DNA from: CAIWHR01 sp963788185
GTDB lineage: Bacteria > Pseudomonadota > Gammaproteobacteria > Burkholderiales > Casimicrobiaceae
Assembly: GCA_963788185.1 (NCBI GenBank)
Contig: CAWBGE010000023.1
Span: 1 to 64,000, forward strand
Length of the DNA stretch: 64,000 nucleotides
Direction of reading: 5' to 3'
The notes beneath the pieces were generated by a model, which saw nothing but the letters and a program-made list of their open reading frames with translations, made no database searches and was not told the origin of the DNA. A program made the translations under genes and the position numbers. This document shows, one piece after another, positions 1 to 8,603 of the stretch; position 1 is the stretch's first letter, and every line of letters starts with the position of its first letter.

Positions 1-1768
1 CCCGTAGCCGACCTGCCGCTCGCCGCGCAGGTAGGCGTCGGCTTCCGCGATGACATCGAACCGGTTTAGCCGGCGCGCCAGGAACACCGGCACGTCCTCC
101 TCGCCGACCACCAGGGTCCCGAGTTTGACGACCGGTGCGTCGCCCCTGGGCCGTTGGCCCATACGCAATGCCCCACGCAACCCCTTCACCACGCGTTCGG
201 CGACCCAGCCGCGCATGACCTCGAAGCGCTCGAGTTCGATCGGGTCGATGTCGATCGCTTGCCGAGTCACCTGATCGTCAGCCACCAGGAGCGCGCCCTT
301 GGCACGGACCATTAGGTGCAGCGGCGTACCATCGTCGCGCCATCGGGTGACATCCATCGCCCTGCCCATCGGCTTCAAGAAACCGCCGGCGCGCATCAAC
401 TCGATGTTGGCACCCCATTGTTCGAGGGTGCTACGCCGCACTTCCTTGGCGTCGGACTCATAAAGCTGCAGCAACGCACCGAACAGGTTCGCCTCTTCGT
501 CGGAACTCAGAGGGACCACGGCCTTCGATGATCCCGTAGCGCTCGAGCACGGCGAAGCCAAGCTCCCGTTCCTGCGGATCGCGGCGACTGGCGAGGTTGC
601 ACCGATGGGGCGTGCTGAGCGTGATCGGTAGGTTGACTTCCTTGCCGTCCTTCATGAACCGGACGTTGAGCACTACCCGACTGATCAGCGACGCCTGCCT
701 GAAGATGTGGTTGTCGCCCAGCGTGTCTTCGGCCGCGGATTCGATGTCGTCGTTCTTGTCCACCTTCAGCGAGATGCGCCGCTTCAAGTTCTGGGGTCGC
801 GCCTCCGCTTCAACCACGCGGGCGTCGATCAGTTTGAGATCGACCACCGCATCTTGGGGCAATGCCAGCGAACGATAGAACCGTCGCAGGTTGTATTGGC
901 GCATGGCGATCGGCCGACCTGACAAGTCGGTATCGACGACCGCTTGTGCAAACGCCGAGGCGATCAGAAAGCGACTTCCTTCCTGCTGCGTGAACACCTC
1001 GACCAATTTCCTGTCGGGCACAAACAGCAGTGTCGCCTCCACCGGCGGTCGATAGTAGATGGGAGCCGTCGATAGGTCGGGGCGCACTTGTTGCACGCTG
1101 TTCATCGCGCCCGCGTGCCGGATCAAGAACAGGTGGACGGTGATGGTGGCTTGCTGTGCCTGTTTCTGCTCGAACGACGAATATGCTGTACCAGGCAACC
1201 ACCGTCGGCCCCCAGGCGTTCCTGCAACAGCGCCTCGAGCGCCAAGCGCTTGGCGTCGGTCCAGGCAAAGTCGGCGACGTCGTCGCAATCCAGATCGAAG
1301 GCTTCATACAGCCGGCCGTAGTTGCGGTGATGCTCGGCATAGAAGTAGTGTTCGGCGTCATCGAACAATTTGGGCAGGCGCAGGTAGATGACGGTGGCGC
1401 GCCCCCAGTCGTCGCGTTGCGCCGCAAACTCGGTCGCGATCGTCTGTGCCGCGTCATCGTGCAGGTAGATGCGTTCGCTGACCATCTGGATCGCCTCGAC
1501 CCCCTTGCCTTCCGCCAGCGTGACGATCTGCCGGGCGTGGCCTTCGAGCGGGCCGGCGACCCTGGCATCAAGGTCGGCACAGATCTTCAGCAGATTGGCG
1601 CGAAACTCTATGCGCCGCGCCGTCGGGTACCAACGCGTCCGGCCATGGCGCGGCAGCGAAGGCCGGGGCCAGGTCGGCATTTGCGGTCAGAAGTCCGCGC
1701 AGCGATTCAACGGGTGCAACTTCAATGAAACGGTGTAGGGATGGGATGTTCTTGTACGTGCGGGCCAC
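1..1768 (-). pseudogene. Unrecognised large protein, frameshifted, runs off the left edge
   Basis: Conserved-looking protein sequence runs leftwards from a GTG at 1768, preceded by GGGAG, but it changes frame near 1610, near 1185 and near 535. The pieces read RTYKNIPSLHRFIEVAPVES, then FRANLLKICADLDARVAGPL, then ATITVHLFLIRHAGAMNSVQ, then LSSDEEANLFGALLQLYESD, and the last piece is still open at position 1. Each piece has the GC-rich third positions of real coding sequence, so this looks like one protein of more than 580 residues, not several overlapping genes. I do not recognise the family. The intact core genes elsewhere in the window argue against a generally error-prone assembly, so decay within a mobile island is more likely, although sequencing error cannot be excluded. 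Confidence 0.55.
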
Positions 1769-1940
1769 TGCTCTGGGCTCCCTGGAGGCGGGTGGGGAAT
1801 AGGCGCAGCAGCAGTATGGTATTTGACGCGGGCTCACCAGGCGCGCCTGGGCTGCATTACGATGGTCCGATTAGCCCGAGACGGCGGTCACCCAGGCGGT
1901 CGTTCTGGCCCTGGACCCGGCAGCCGGCGGGCGACTGGGT

Positions 1941-2186
1941 TCAGCGGGGGTGGCGCGCCTTGCGCCAATCCCACGGCGCCGTCGGCTCGGCCGTTGACCA
2001 GAGGCCGGCGTGGCGAGCGCGCGCTTCTTCTTCGGCGAACTGGTAGCGACCCGCATCCGCCTGGGATTGCTCGCGGGCGTACTGACGATACCACCAGGCC
2101 AGACCCACGGTGAGTTGGGCGAGGCCGGCGTCGAGGGTCTTCGGGCAGGGGATTGCGGTGCAGCTCGGCTCGGCTGGAACCCACCC
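1941..2186 (-). pseudogene. C-terminal remnant of a staphylococcal-nuclease-like (thermonuclease family) protein
   Basis: On the minus strand an open stretch of about 80 codons ends at a TGA at 1941-1943 and reads CPKTLDAGLAQLTVGLAWWY, then REQSQADAGRYQFAEEEARA, and closes with PWDWRKARHPR. This is the characteristic C-terminal third of secreted SNase-like nucleases of proteobacteria (DAGLA..TVGLAWWY, EQS.AD..RY..AE..AR, GLW, PWDWR). The frame is closed by a TAA at 2187-2189, and there is no signal peptide or N-terminal OB-fold half, so the gene is truncated or frameshifted. The family is inferred from pattern memory, not from a search. Confidence 0.6.
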
Positions 2187-2259
2187 TTACCCTCGCTTGC
2201 CATCCTGTTTGGAAAATCAGGCACATTATCGGTGACGGTTCAATTGCCACGGAGCCGTC

Positions 2260-2463
2260 ATGAAGCACCTCGAACTTATCCCGCCGCACTTGCTGTCGGC
2301 AACCGCGCGTGCCGCGGAGATCGCCGTGATCCTTGCTAACGCGATCGTCCGTACCCAGAGGCCGGAGGGGTCGACACAGAGTGCGGACCCGCGCGCAGTT
2401 GTACTTGGCTTCCTGCCCGGGAAGAGCGTTCATCCAACTCCCTATCCAAAGGAGAGAATGTGA
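2260..2463 (+). CDS. Small hypothetical protein at the head of the recombinase cassette
   Basis: The gene encodes 67 residues starting MKHLELIPPHLLSATARAAE. ATG 2260 has a GGAG ribosome-binding site six bases upstream. The stop codon TGA (2461-2463) overlaps the ATG of the DUF2924 gene in the form TGATG, which suggests translational coupling. No known domain is visible. Short ORFs of this kind often precede DUF2924 and serine recombinase genes in proteobacterial genomes, so it is probably a real member of the cassette with unknown function. Confidence 0.5.
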   Translation: MKHLELIPPHLLSATARAAEIAVILANAIVRTQRPEGSTQSADPRAVVLGFLPGKSVHPTPYPKERM

Positions 2464-2924
2464 TGAGCGCACCCGGCACCACCAGCGTCGCCGCCCAGGT
2501 CGCGGCCCTACCCGGCCTGCCGACCAAGGAACTGTGGATGCTGTGGGATCGGTTCTTCCCGCGTCGCCCGGAGCACCCGAACCGCGGCTATCTCGAGTCG
2601 CGCGTTGCCTACTACAAGCTGCAGGAGGAAGCCTTTGGCGGCCTGTCGACCGACACTCGGCGCCAGTTGATCAACATCGGCGTCCGCCACTCCAAGATCA
2701 AGGACCGGCGCAAGGGGCGTGACATCCACCTCGCGCCGGGAACGGTGCTGGTGCGCGAATGGGGTGAACGTGACCACCGGGTCACCGTGACCGCCGACGG
2801 CACCTTCGATTACGAGGGTCGCCGCTTCAAGAGCCTGTCCGCGGTCGCCCGGCACATCTCCGGCACGCAATGGTCCGGACCCCTGTTCTTTGGTCTGCGC
2901 CAAGGGAAGGAGGGCTTCGCGTGA
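2463..2924 (+). CDS. DUF2924 domain-containing protein
   Basis: The protein has 153 residues from ATG 2463, which is preceded by AGGAGA. It has the DUF2924 layout: an N-terminal helix with LPGLPTKELWMLWDRFFPRR, a middle segment on DNA-interaction-like basic sequence (KDRRKGRDIHLAPGTVLVRE), and the C-terminal block FKSLSAVARHISGTQWSGPL. The family is small, of unknown biochemical function, and nearly always sits directly upstream of a large serine recombinase, as here. An accessory role in recombination or DNA binding is inferred from context only. Its stop codon overlaps the strongest ribosome-binding site and start signal of the recombinase. Confidence 0.85.
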   Translation: MSAPGTTSVAAQVAALPGLPTKELWMLWDRFFPRRPEHPNRGYLESRVAYYKLQEEAFGGLSTDTRRQLINIGVRHSKIKDRRKGRDIHLAPGTVLVREWGERDHRVTVTADGTFDYEGRRFKSLSAVARHISGTQWSGPLFFGLRQGKEGFA

Positions 2925-4308
2925 GCGCGCCATCGCCGCCATCCCTGCCCTCACCAAGCCGCGCAAGCGTTGTGCGGTCTATTGCCGCGTGTCCTCGGAC
3001 GAACGGCTGGACCAGGAATTCAACTCCATCGACGCCCAGAAAGAGGCCGGCCACGCCTACGTCGCCAGTCAGCGCGCCGAGGGCTGGATCCCGGTCGTCG
3101 ATGACTTCGATGATCCGGGCTTCTCCGGGGGCAACACCGAGCGCCCGGCGCTGAAGCGCCTGCTGGTGGACATCGAGCGCAGCCTGATCGACATCGTGGT
3201 CGTGTACAAGATCGACCGCCTGACGCGTAGCCTGGCGGACTTCTCCAAGATGGTCGAGGTGTTCGAACGCCACGGCGTGTCGTTCGTGTCGGTCACCCAG
3301 CAGTTCAACACCACGACCTCGATGGGGCGACTGATGCTGAACGTGCTGCTGTCCTTCGCGCAGTTCGAGCGCGAGGTCACGGGCGAGCGTATTCGCGACA
3401 AGATCGGCGCGGCCAAGCGCAAGGGGATGTGGATCGGCGGCGTGCCGCCGCTCGGCTACGACGTCGCCAATCGCCTCCTGGTCATCAACGACGTCGAGGC
3501 GACCGTCGTGCGCCGCGTCTTCCGCGACATGCTCACCATCGGCTCGACGACGCAGATCGCCGCTGCCCTGACCGCCGAAGGAGTCACTACCAAGGCGTGG
3601 ACCACGCAGGATGGTCGGACCCGGCCCGGCGCCCGCATCGACAAGAAGTACCTGCACCAGGTGCTGCGCAACCGCATCTACCTGGGCGAGTTGTCGCTCA
3701 AGGGCACCTGGTATCCGGGTCTCCACCCGGCGATCATTGACCACGGTCTCTGGGGGCAGGTCCAGGAGGTCTTGGCCCGCAATCCCCACCTCCGTGCCAC
3801 CGAAACCAAGATCCGATCGCGGACCGATGCGCTGCTGCGCGGCCTGCTGTTCGCACCTGCCGGCGATCCGATGTACCCCACCTACACGCGCAAGAACGGC
3901 CGCCAGTACCGGTACTACATCTCCCGGTCGGAGTCGCGCTTCGGGGCCGCCGGCAAGACTTTCCAACGCATACCGGCCGAGGAAGTCGAGGCGGCCGCGG
4001 TCGCCCAGATCAAGACGGTCCTGGGCAGCCCGGAGGCGATCACCTCCGTATGCCGGTTGCTCACGCGGAATGGCGCGCCGGTCGACGAACCCGGTGCGGT
4101 GCTGGCGCTGGTCAAGCTGGGCGGCGTGTGGGAGCAGCTGTTCCCGGCCGAGCGCCACCGCATCGTCCACCTGATGATCGAACGGGTTGATCTGGTACCT
4201 GGCGGCCTGAAAATGAAATGGCGCGAGCTGGGCTGGAAGGAGCTGATTGGCGAGTTCTCGCCCGAAAGCATCGGCGCCGAGCGGGTGGCGATGGAGGTGC
4301 CGGCGTGA
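2890..4308 (+). CDS. Large serine recombinase (resolvase family), start region probably frameshifted
   Basis: Site-specific recombinase of the large serine class, about 465 residues. The N-terminal catalytic resolvase domain contains CAVYCRVSSDE (nucleophilic serine), the Arg-rich YKIDRLTRSLADF motif and the LMLNVLLSFAQFERE helix. A recombinase domain (GGVPPLGYDV onward) and a zinc-ribbon/coiled-coil-like C-terminal part follow. The frame can only be opened from a TTG at 2890 that lacks a ribosome-binding site. The best start signal, GGAAGGAGGG followed by GTG at 2921, is one frame off, which suggests an indel between 2924 and 2975. The protein is otherwise full length. It should catalyse integration or excision of this island, but no attachment site is recognisable. 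Confidence 0.85.
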   Translation: MVCAKGRRASRERAIAAIPALTKPRKRCAVYCRVSSDERLDQEFNSIDAQKEAGHAYVASQRAEGWIPVVDDFDDPGFSGGNTERPALKRLLVDIERSLIDIVVVYKIDRLTRSLADFSKMVEVFERHGVSFVSVTQQFNTTTSMGRLMLNVLLSFAQFEREVTGERIRDKIGAAKRKGMWIGGVPPLGYDVANRLLVINDVEATVVRRVFRDMLTIGSTTQIAAALTAEGVTTKAWTTQDGRTRPGARIDKKYLHQVLRNRIYLGELSLKGTWYPGLHPAIIDHGLWGQVQEVLARNPHLRATETKIRSRTDALLRGLLFAPAGDPMYPTYTRKNGRQYRYYISRSESRFGAAGKTFQRIPAEEVEAAAVAQIKTVLGSPEAITSVCRLLTRNGAPVDEPGAVLALVKLGGVWEQLFPAERHRIVHLMIERVDLVPGGLKMKWRELGWKELIGEFSPESIGAERVAMEVPA

Positions 4309-4667
4309 ACGGGGCCCTGGAGACCTTTGTGCCGCTCACCTTAAAGCGCCGTGGCAACCGGCAGCTGGCTGCCACCGCGGCGCCGGCACACGACACGGCA
4401 TTTCTAGAAGGGCTGGGCCGTGCTTGCTACTGGCAGCACCTGCTCGACACCGGAGCGATGGCCAGCGGATCCGCCATCGCGCGGGCCGAGGGTCTGCACC
4501 ACTCGACCGTGAACGAATTCCTGCGGCTCACCTTGCTGGCCCCGGACATCGTCGAGCAGTTGATGGCCGGTCGCCAACCGCGACGGACGACGTTGATGTG
4601 GTTCCAGCGAAACAGGCTGCCGGTGGACTGGCCGGCGCAGCGTGCCATCATTGCAAGCTTTGAGTAG
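4305..4667 (+). CDS. Recombinase-associated helix-turn-helix protein, copy 1
   Basis: The protein has 120 residues. GTG 4305 overlaps the recombinase stop (GTGA), with GGAGG upstream, so the two are translationally coupled. The central part ARACYWQHLLDTG..ASGSAIARAEGLHHSTVNEFLRLTLL looks like a helix-turn-helix similar to ParB/KorB or LacI-type headpieces, and is followed by LAPDIVEQLMAGR and the C-terminal PVDWPAQR motif. It is a paralogue of the next gene, with the same order of motifs. Proteins of this type follow DUF2924 and recombinase genes in many proteobacteria. They may act as DNA-binding regulators or directionality factors, but this is inference. Confidence 0.65.
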   Translation: MNGALETFVPLTLKRRGNRQLAATAAPAHDTAFLEGLGRACYWQHLLDTGAMASGSAIARAEGLHHSTVNEFLRLTLLAPDIVEQLMAGRQPRRTTLMWFQRNRLPVDWPAQRAIIASFE

Positions 4668-4676
4668 GAGTCAGGA

Positions 4677-5159
4677 ATGGCCAGGAAGGACAGAGGCGTA
4701 CTGACCGGCGACCCGGTGACCTACCAGATCCCGAGCCCGGCCGGCGGCGTGCGCATCGAAACCTTCATTCCCTGGACGCTGGTCAAGCGCGGGATCAAGC
4801 AGCAGGTCATCACGCCGATCGATGCGCCGGAGGCGTTTCGGCTCGAGGCTGCAGTGGAGCGGCGGGAACGCTTGGCCGCTGAGGACACGGCACTCGTCCG
4901 GGCCCTCGGCCTCGCGCACTACTGGCAACGTTTATTGGACGAGGGCAAGTACCAGTCCATCACCGAGATCGCAGCCGCCGAGGGGCTTGACCTCGGGCAG
5001 GTCAGCCGCATCGCTCGGCTGACGCAGTTGGCCCCTGACATCGTCGATGCCTGCGTGGCAAGCGAGGCGCATGGGCCAGCGTTGGAACAACTGATGCGGC
5101 GTGGCTTCCCGGCTGACTGGGGCAAACAGCGGCATGCCTTGCTCACGCCCCGCGAATAG
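4677..5159 (+). CDS. Recombinase-associated helix-turn-helix protein, copy 2
   Basis: The protein has 160 residues, starts at ATG 4677 and has an AGGA ribosome-binding site. It contains the same module as its neighbour: LGLAHYWQRLLDEGKYQSIT, AAAEGLDLGQVSRIARLTQL, LAPDIVDACV, and the C-terminal FPADWGKQR. An N-terminal extension of about 50 residues includes ETFIPWTLVKRGIKQQVITP, which is recognisable in shorter form in copy 1 (ETFVPLTLKRRGNRQ). The pair therefore arose by tandem duplication and then diverged. A DNA-binding role is inferred from the helix-turn-helix. It is the last gene of the island cassette. Confidence 0.65.
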   Translation: MARKDRGVLTGDPVTYQIPSPAGGVRIETFIPWTLVKRGIKQQVITPIDAPEAFRLEAAVERRERLAAEDTALVRALGLAHYWQRLLDEGKYQSITEIAAAEGLDLGQVSRIARLTQLAPDIVDACVASEAHGPALEQLMRRGFPADWGKQRHALLTPRE

Positions 5160-5400
5160 GGTCGATCGAATCGAGGTCGACCGTGAGGACAACGCCGTCG
5201 GCTGTCCCGTGGAGAGCGGGGAAGCGGCCGTCGACTCGCTGGGTCGGTGGGCGCTATCGGCCGTAGCGGACGCTAACCGTCCGCACCAGCGATCGTTCAG
5301 TGACTATTGGAATACCTGCGCCTTGCGGGGCGCACCAGATGCAAAGCCCCGCGCGGCGCGTGGCGCCTGCCACAGGAGCCTCAAGTGGCGCCCAACGTCT
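5160..5400. other. Spacer between the recombinase cassette and the TRAP operon
   Basis: I see no convincing gene. There are short hairpins (GCGGAC..GTCCGC, TGCGCC..GGCGCA) without a T-run. This spacer is a candidate place for the right boundary of the island, but no direct repeat or tRNA marks it. Confidence 0.3.
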
Positions 5401-6804
5401 TCACCGGACCAAGTGCAAGGCCAGTGAGGGGAACAGCACTATGAGGGTCATGCCCGCCACTTGCAGCGCCACGAAAGGAACGATACCGCGATAGATGTCT
5501 CCGATCTGGATCGAAGGCGGTGCCGATCCTTTGAGGAAGAACAAGGCGAAGCCGAAGGGTGGCGTGAGAAACGAAGTCTGGAGATTCACCGCGACGAGGA
5601 TTGCGAACCAAAGAAGCACCTGCGTCTTCTGGTCGGCGAGTGGCAGGCCTTCGATACCGAGGAATGGCGCGAAGTCTGGCGCAAAGCTGGCAATGATTGG
5701 CGCGAACACTGGAATGATGATCAGCGTAATTTCGATCCAGTCGAAGAAGAACCCCAGCACGAAGATCACCAGCATGAGCAGGGCAAGCAGGCTCCAATGC
5801 GTCAGCCCCATCCATCGAATGAAATCCAGGATCAGATCCTCGCCATATAGCGCCCGGAACACGTAGGAGAAGGCCGTCGCGCCCGCGAAAATCAGGAAGA
5901 TCATGGCACAGGTCGACGCGGTGCTGCGGCAGACCTCGTCCAGCAACCCGCGGTCGAGCCGCTTGTTGAACCAGGACAGGAGCGTGGCGCCCAGCGCCCC
6001 GATTCCGGAGGCTTCCGTAGGCGTCGCCCAACCGGCGAAGATCGATCCAAGCACCAGCCCGATCAGGATGGCGGGGGGCAGCAGCCCCTTGACCAGGAGC
6101 ACGAGGATGTTGCGCACGCCGATCTCGTCGTCGCTTCGCCGGACCGACGGAGCCATCTGCGGACGCAGGAAGCTGATGGCAACGATGTATGTGCAATAGA
6201 GCGCCGAAAGCAGCAGGCCAGGCACGATGGCGGCAAGGAACAGATCGCCGACGGACAGCGCCATCAGGTCACCCATCATGACCAGCATGACCGACGGCGG
6301 AATCAGAATGCCGAGCGTGGCGCTGGCAGCAACCGTGCCGCTCGCCAGTCCCTTGTCATAGCCCTGCTCGACCATCGTCGGTAGCGCCATCAGTGAAAGC
6401 ATGACCACCGAGGCGCCGATGATTCCGGTCGTCGCCGCCATGATCGTGCCGAGCAGCGTCACCGCAAGCGCCAGACCACCGGGTGCGCGACGCATGGTGA
6501 TCTGGAGGATGCGCAGCAGATTGCCGGCGACCCCGCTGCGCTCGAGCATGATGCCCATGAACACGAAGCAGGGAACGGCGACCAGCAGCTGGTTGCTGGC
6601 CGAGGTTTGCCATAACCGCTCGACGAATAGGTAGAGCTCGACCTGGTTCATCAGGCCGAGCGCGATGCCCGATATGCCGAAGATCAGCGCGACACCGCCG
6701 AGGACCAACCCCACCGGAAAGCCCGAAAAGAGCAGCACCGCCAGCGCCAGGAACATGTAGGCGCCGATGTACACGTATAAATGGCCGAAGATCGCCGCCG
6801 CCAT
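5401..6804 (-). CDS. dctM: TRAP transporter large permease subunit (DctM type)
   Basis: The protein has 467 residues, normal for DctM, and is highly hydrophobic with about 12 membrane segments. Typical blocks are FSGFPVGLVLGGVALIFG near the N-terminus, VAVPCFVFMGIMLERSGVAG, and GTVAASATLGILIPPSVMLV. It forms the ion-driven translocation channel of a tripartite ATP-independent periplasmic transporter, together with DctQ, and takes substrate from the periplasmic DctP. Its ATG overlaps the stop of dctQ (TAATG), so the two membrane subunits are translationally coupled. It is the last gene of the operon. Confidence 0.93.
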   Translation of the reverse strand: MAAAIFGHLYVYIGAYMFLALAVLLFSGFPVGLVLGGVALIFGISGIALGLMNQVELYLFVERLWQTSASNQLLVAVPCFVFMGIMLERSGVAGNLLRILQITMRRAPGGLALAVTLLGTIMAATTGIIGASVVMLSLMALPTMVEQGYDKGLASGTVAASATLGILIPPSVMLVMMGDLMALSVGDLFLAAIVPGLLLSALYCTYIVAISFLRPQMAPSVRRSDDEIGVRNILVLLVKGLLPPAILIGLVLGSIFAGWATPTEASGIGALGATLLSWFNKRLDRGLLDEVCRSTASTCAMIFLIFAGATAFSYVFRALYGEDLILDFIRWMGLTHWSLLALLMLVIFVLGFFFDWIEITLIIIPVFAPIIASFAPDFAPFLGIEGLPLADQKTQVLLWFAILVAVNLQTSFLTPPFGFALFFLKGSAPPSIQIGDIYRGIVPFVALQVAGMTLIVLFPSLALHLVR

Positions 6805-7421
6805 TACTTTGCCTCCGGATGCGCGTCGGTGATCTTCCCGCTGCCGAGGCGCCGTGCCGCTTGGCGGGCAGTCTCGGCGTCTCCGAAGAGATATGCCAGC
6901 AGACGCAGCAGCGTGGCCGTCAGCGAAAGTAGCAACAATCCCGTTCCACCGAGGAGGAAGGACTTGATGACCCAGCGATGCGGTATGCCGGTCGCTGAGG
7001 GCGAACCCTCATTTTGCAGATAGGCGGTGGCGACGAATTGCCACGAGAAATAAACCAGCACTGCGCAGAATGGCATTGCAAAAAAGAGAATGCCGATCAA
7101 CTCGATCCAGCCACGTGTAGTTTCCGTCCGATGCTCGCGCCAGACGTCGACACGGACATGGCCGCCCTCGAGGTACGTAAGTCCGTAGGCAAGCAGGAAT
7201 ATCACAGCATGCAGGTGCCACTCGAACTCTTGCAGCTTGGTCGACGAAATGAAATCGTTGAGCCAGGTCGCCTGAACCAAGGCCTGCACGACGGGAAGCT
7301 TGCGCGCGAGGACGTCAAAACTGATCACAGCGATCAGGGGCACGATCATCCAGGCGCCTAGCCGCGCAACGAAGCGACACAGCGCTTGCACGCGGTCAGA
7401 CAGCTTCACCAGTAGCTGCAC
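6804..7421 (-). CDS. dctQ: TRAP transporter small permease subunit (DctQ type)
   Basis: The protein has 205 residues and four predicted membrane segments (about residues 22-42, 68-85, 105-127 and 150-172), as expected for DctQ. The fragment AVIFLLAYGLTYLEGGHVRV followed by DVWRE is a family signature. It associates with DctM in the inner membrane. The gene lies 66 bases after dctP, separated by a strong hairpin, and its stop overlaps the dctM start. Confidence 0.92.
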   Translation of the reverse strand: MQLLVKLSDRVQALCRFVARLGAWMIVPLIAVISFDVLARKLPVVQALVQATWLNDFISSTKLQEFEWHLHAVIFLLAYGLTYLEGGHVRVDVWREHRTETTRGWIELIGILFFAMPFCAVLVYFSWQFVATAYLQNEGSPSATGIPHRWVIKSFLLGGTGLLLLSLTATLLRLLAYLFGDAETARQAARRLGSGKITDAHPEAK

Positions 7422-7448
7422 CGATGACTTTCTTTGGGAATTGAGGTA

Positions 7449-7473
7449 CCGGCATCGCCGATGGCGATGCCGG
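7449..7473 (-). promoter_or_regulatory. Intercistronic hairpin between dctP and dctQ
   Basis: A perfect inverted repeat, CCGGCATCGCC / GGCGATGCCGG with a 3-base loop, lies between the dctP stop and the dctQ start. There is no T-run after it on the minus strand, so it is not a classical terminator. Such hairpins often protect the 3' end of a binding-protein message, giving more periplasmic receptor than permease. That role is inferred. Confidence 0.6.
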
Positions 7474-7487
7474 CCGAACGCCCGGGC

Positions 7488-8549
7488 CTACTTGCCCGCT
7501 TTTAGGTAGGCCCGATCACCCCAGACAGCGTAGTTCTTGCGGAACGCCGACAGGTTTTCCCAGATGCGCTTCGAATCCGGGTTGGCCGCGGTTTCCGCGG
7601 CGATCACGACGTCCCACTGGGTCCGGAAGGCCTTGAGGAAGTCGTCGGACAACGTCAGCGTCTTCACGCCGTCCGCCTCGTTCTTCTTCATCACCTCGAA
7701 CTGGCCGGCCTCGCCGTCCGCGAACTGGGAAACCGTCGCCTCCATACATGCAAGGTCGATCATCTTGCGCTGCCCGGGATTCAAGGCCTTCCAGCTATCG
7801 AGATTGACCAGCAGTTCCTGTACCGTCGACGGCTGGTGCCAGCCGGGGAAGTAATTGAACTTGGCGACGCGGTAAAAGCCGAGACCGCGATCGATCGCGG
7901 GCACCGACTGCTCGGCCGCATCGATCGTGCCGCGTTCGAGCGCCTGGTAGACCTCCCCTGGCGCCAGCAACTGCGTCGAGACCCCGAGTTTCTCCATAAC
8001 CTTGGCACCAAGACCGAAGAAACGCATCTTCAGGCCCTTGAGGTCATCGACGGACTTGAGTTCCTTGCGAAACCAGCCCGCGCTTTCCGGCGGGAGAATT
8101 CCACAGGGCAGCATGTAGATGTTGTCCTTGGCGTAGATCTCGCGGGCAATCTCGAGTCCACCTCCGTGGTACAGCCAAGCCAGCATTTCGCCAGCCGACG
8201 GACCAAACGGGACGGCCGCGAAGAACGCATAGGCGGAGTTCTTGCCGACGTTGAATCCCGGAGAACCATAGGCGGCGTTGATCGCGCCCTTCGAAACAGC
8301 GTCGTAGTACTGGGCGCCGGCCACAATCGCGCCCGGCTCAAAGACCTTGATATCGAACTTGCCGTCCGAAACGAGTTTCACCGATTCAGCGATATTGAAG
8401 GCTGTGGCTCCTGCCACGGGAAGCGACTTGTTGTAGGCGGAGTGCATGCGCCAACGCGTGGGGGTCTGTGCTTCCGCGCTGGAGATGCCCGCACCCAGTG
8501 TTGCCGCGGTGAGCGCGGCCACAGCAATTGCAGATGTAATCGATTTCAT
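7488..8549 (-). CDS. dctP: TRAP transporter substrate-binding protein (DctP/TakP type)
   Basis: The protein has 353 residues with a clear signal peptide (MKSITSAIAVAALTAATLGA, cleavage after SAEAQ near residue 28). The mature part has the DctP fold pattern: TRWRMHSAYNKSLP at the start, the ligand-binding-Arg region LKGLKMRFFGLGAKVMEKLG near residue 170, then ALERGTIDAAEQSVPAIDRG. The overall sequence looks closest to the TakP-like group that binds 2-oxo or hydroxy carboxylates, but the ligand cannot be read from sequence alone. The gene lies 54 bases after the isocitrate-lyase-family gene, on the same strand, so substrate uptake and cleavage are probably co-expressed. Confidence 0.92.
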   Translation of the reverse strand: MKSITSAIAVAALTAATLGAGISSAEAQTPTRWRMHSAYNKSLPVAGATAFNIAESVKLVSDGKFDIKVFEPGAIVAGAQYYDAVSKGAINAAYGSPGFNVGKNSAYAFFAAVPFGPSAGEMLAWLYHGGGLEIAREIYAKDNIYMLPCGILPPESAGWFRKELKSVDDLKGLKMRFFGLGAKVMEKLGVSTQLLAPGEVYQALERGTIDAAEQSVPAIDRGLGFYRVAKFNYFPGWHQPSTVQELLVNLDSWKALNPGQRKMIDLACMEATVSQFADGEAGQFEVMKKNEADGVKTLTLSDDFLKAFRTQWDVVIAAETAANPDSKRIWENLSAFRKNYAVWGDRAYLKAGK

Positions 8550-8603
8550 GTTTCCTCCCTTTTCTGTCTTGGTTGTTTCGCCGGTGACAATCGTGTTCGA
8601 ACG

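Noticed and set aside
1888..2472. Minus-strand open frame of 194 codons across the island start
   Set aside because: It runs out of frame through the thermonuclease remnant and opposite the small ORF at 2260; no domain is visible.
5101..5427. Plus-strand open frame of 108 codons after the helix-turn-helix genes
   Set aside because: Starts inside the preceding gene, lacks a ribosome-binding site, and shows no family pattern.
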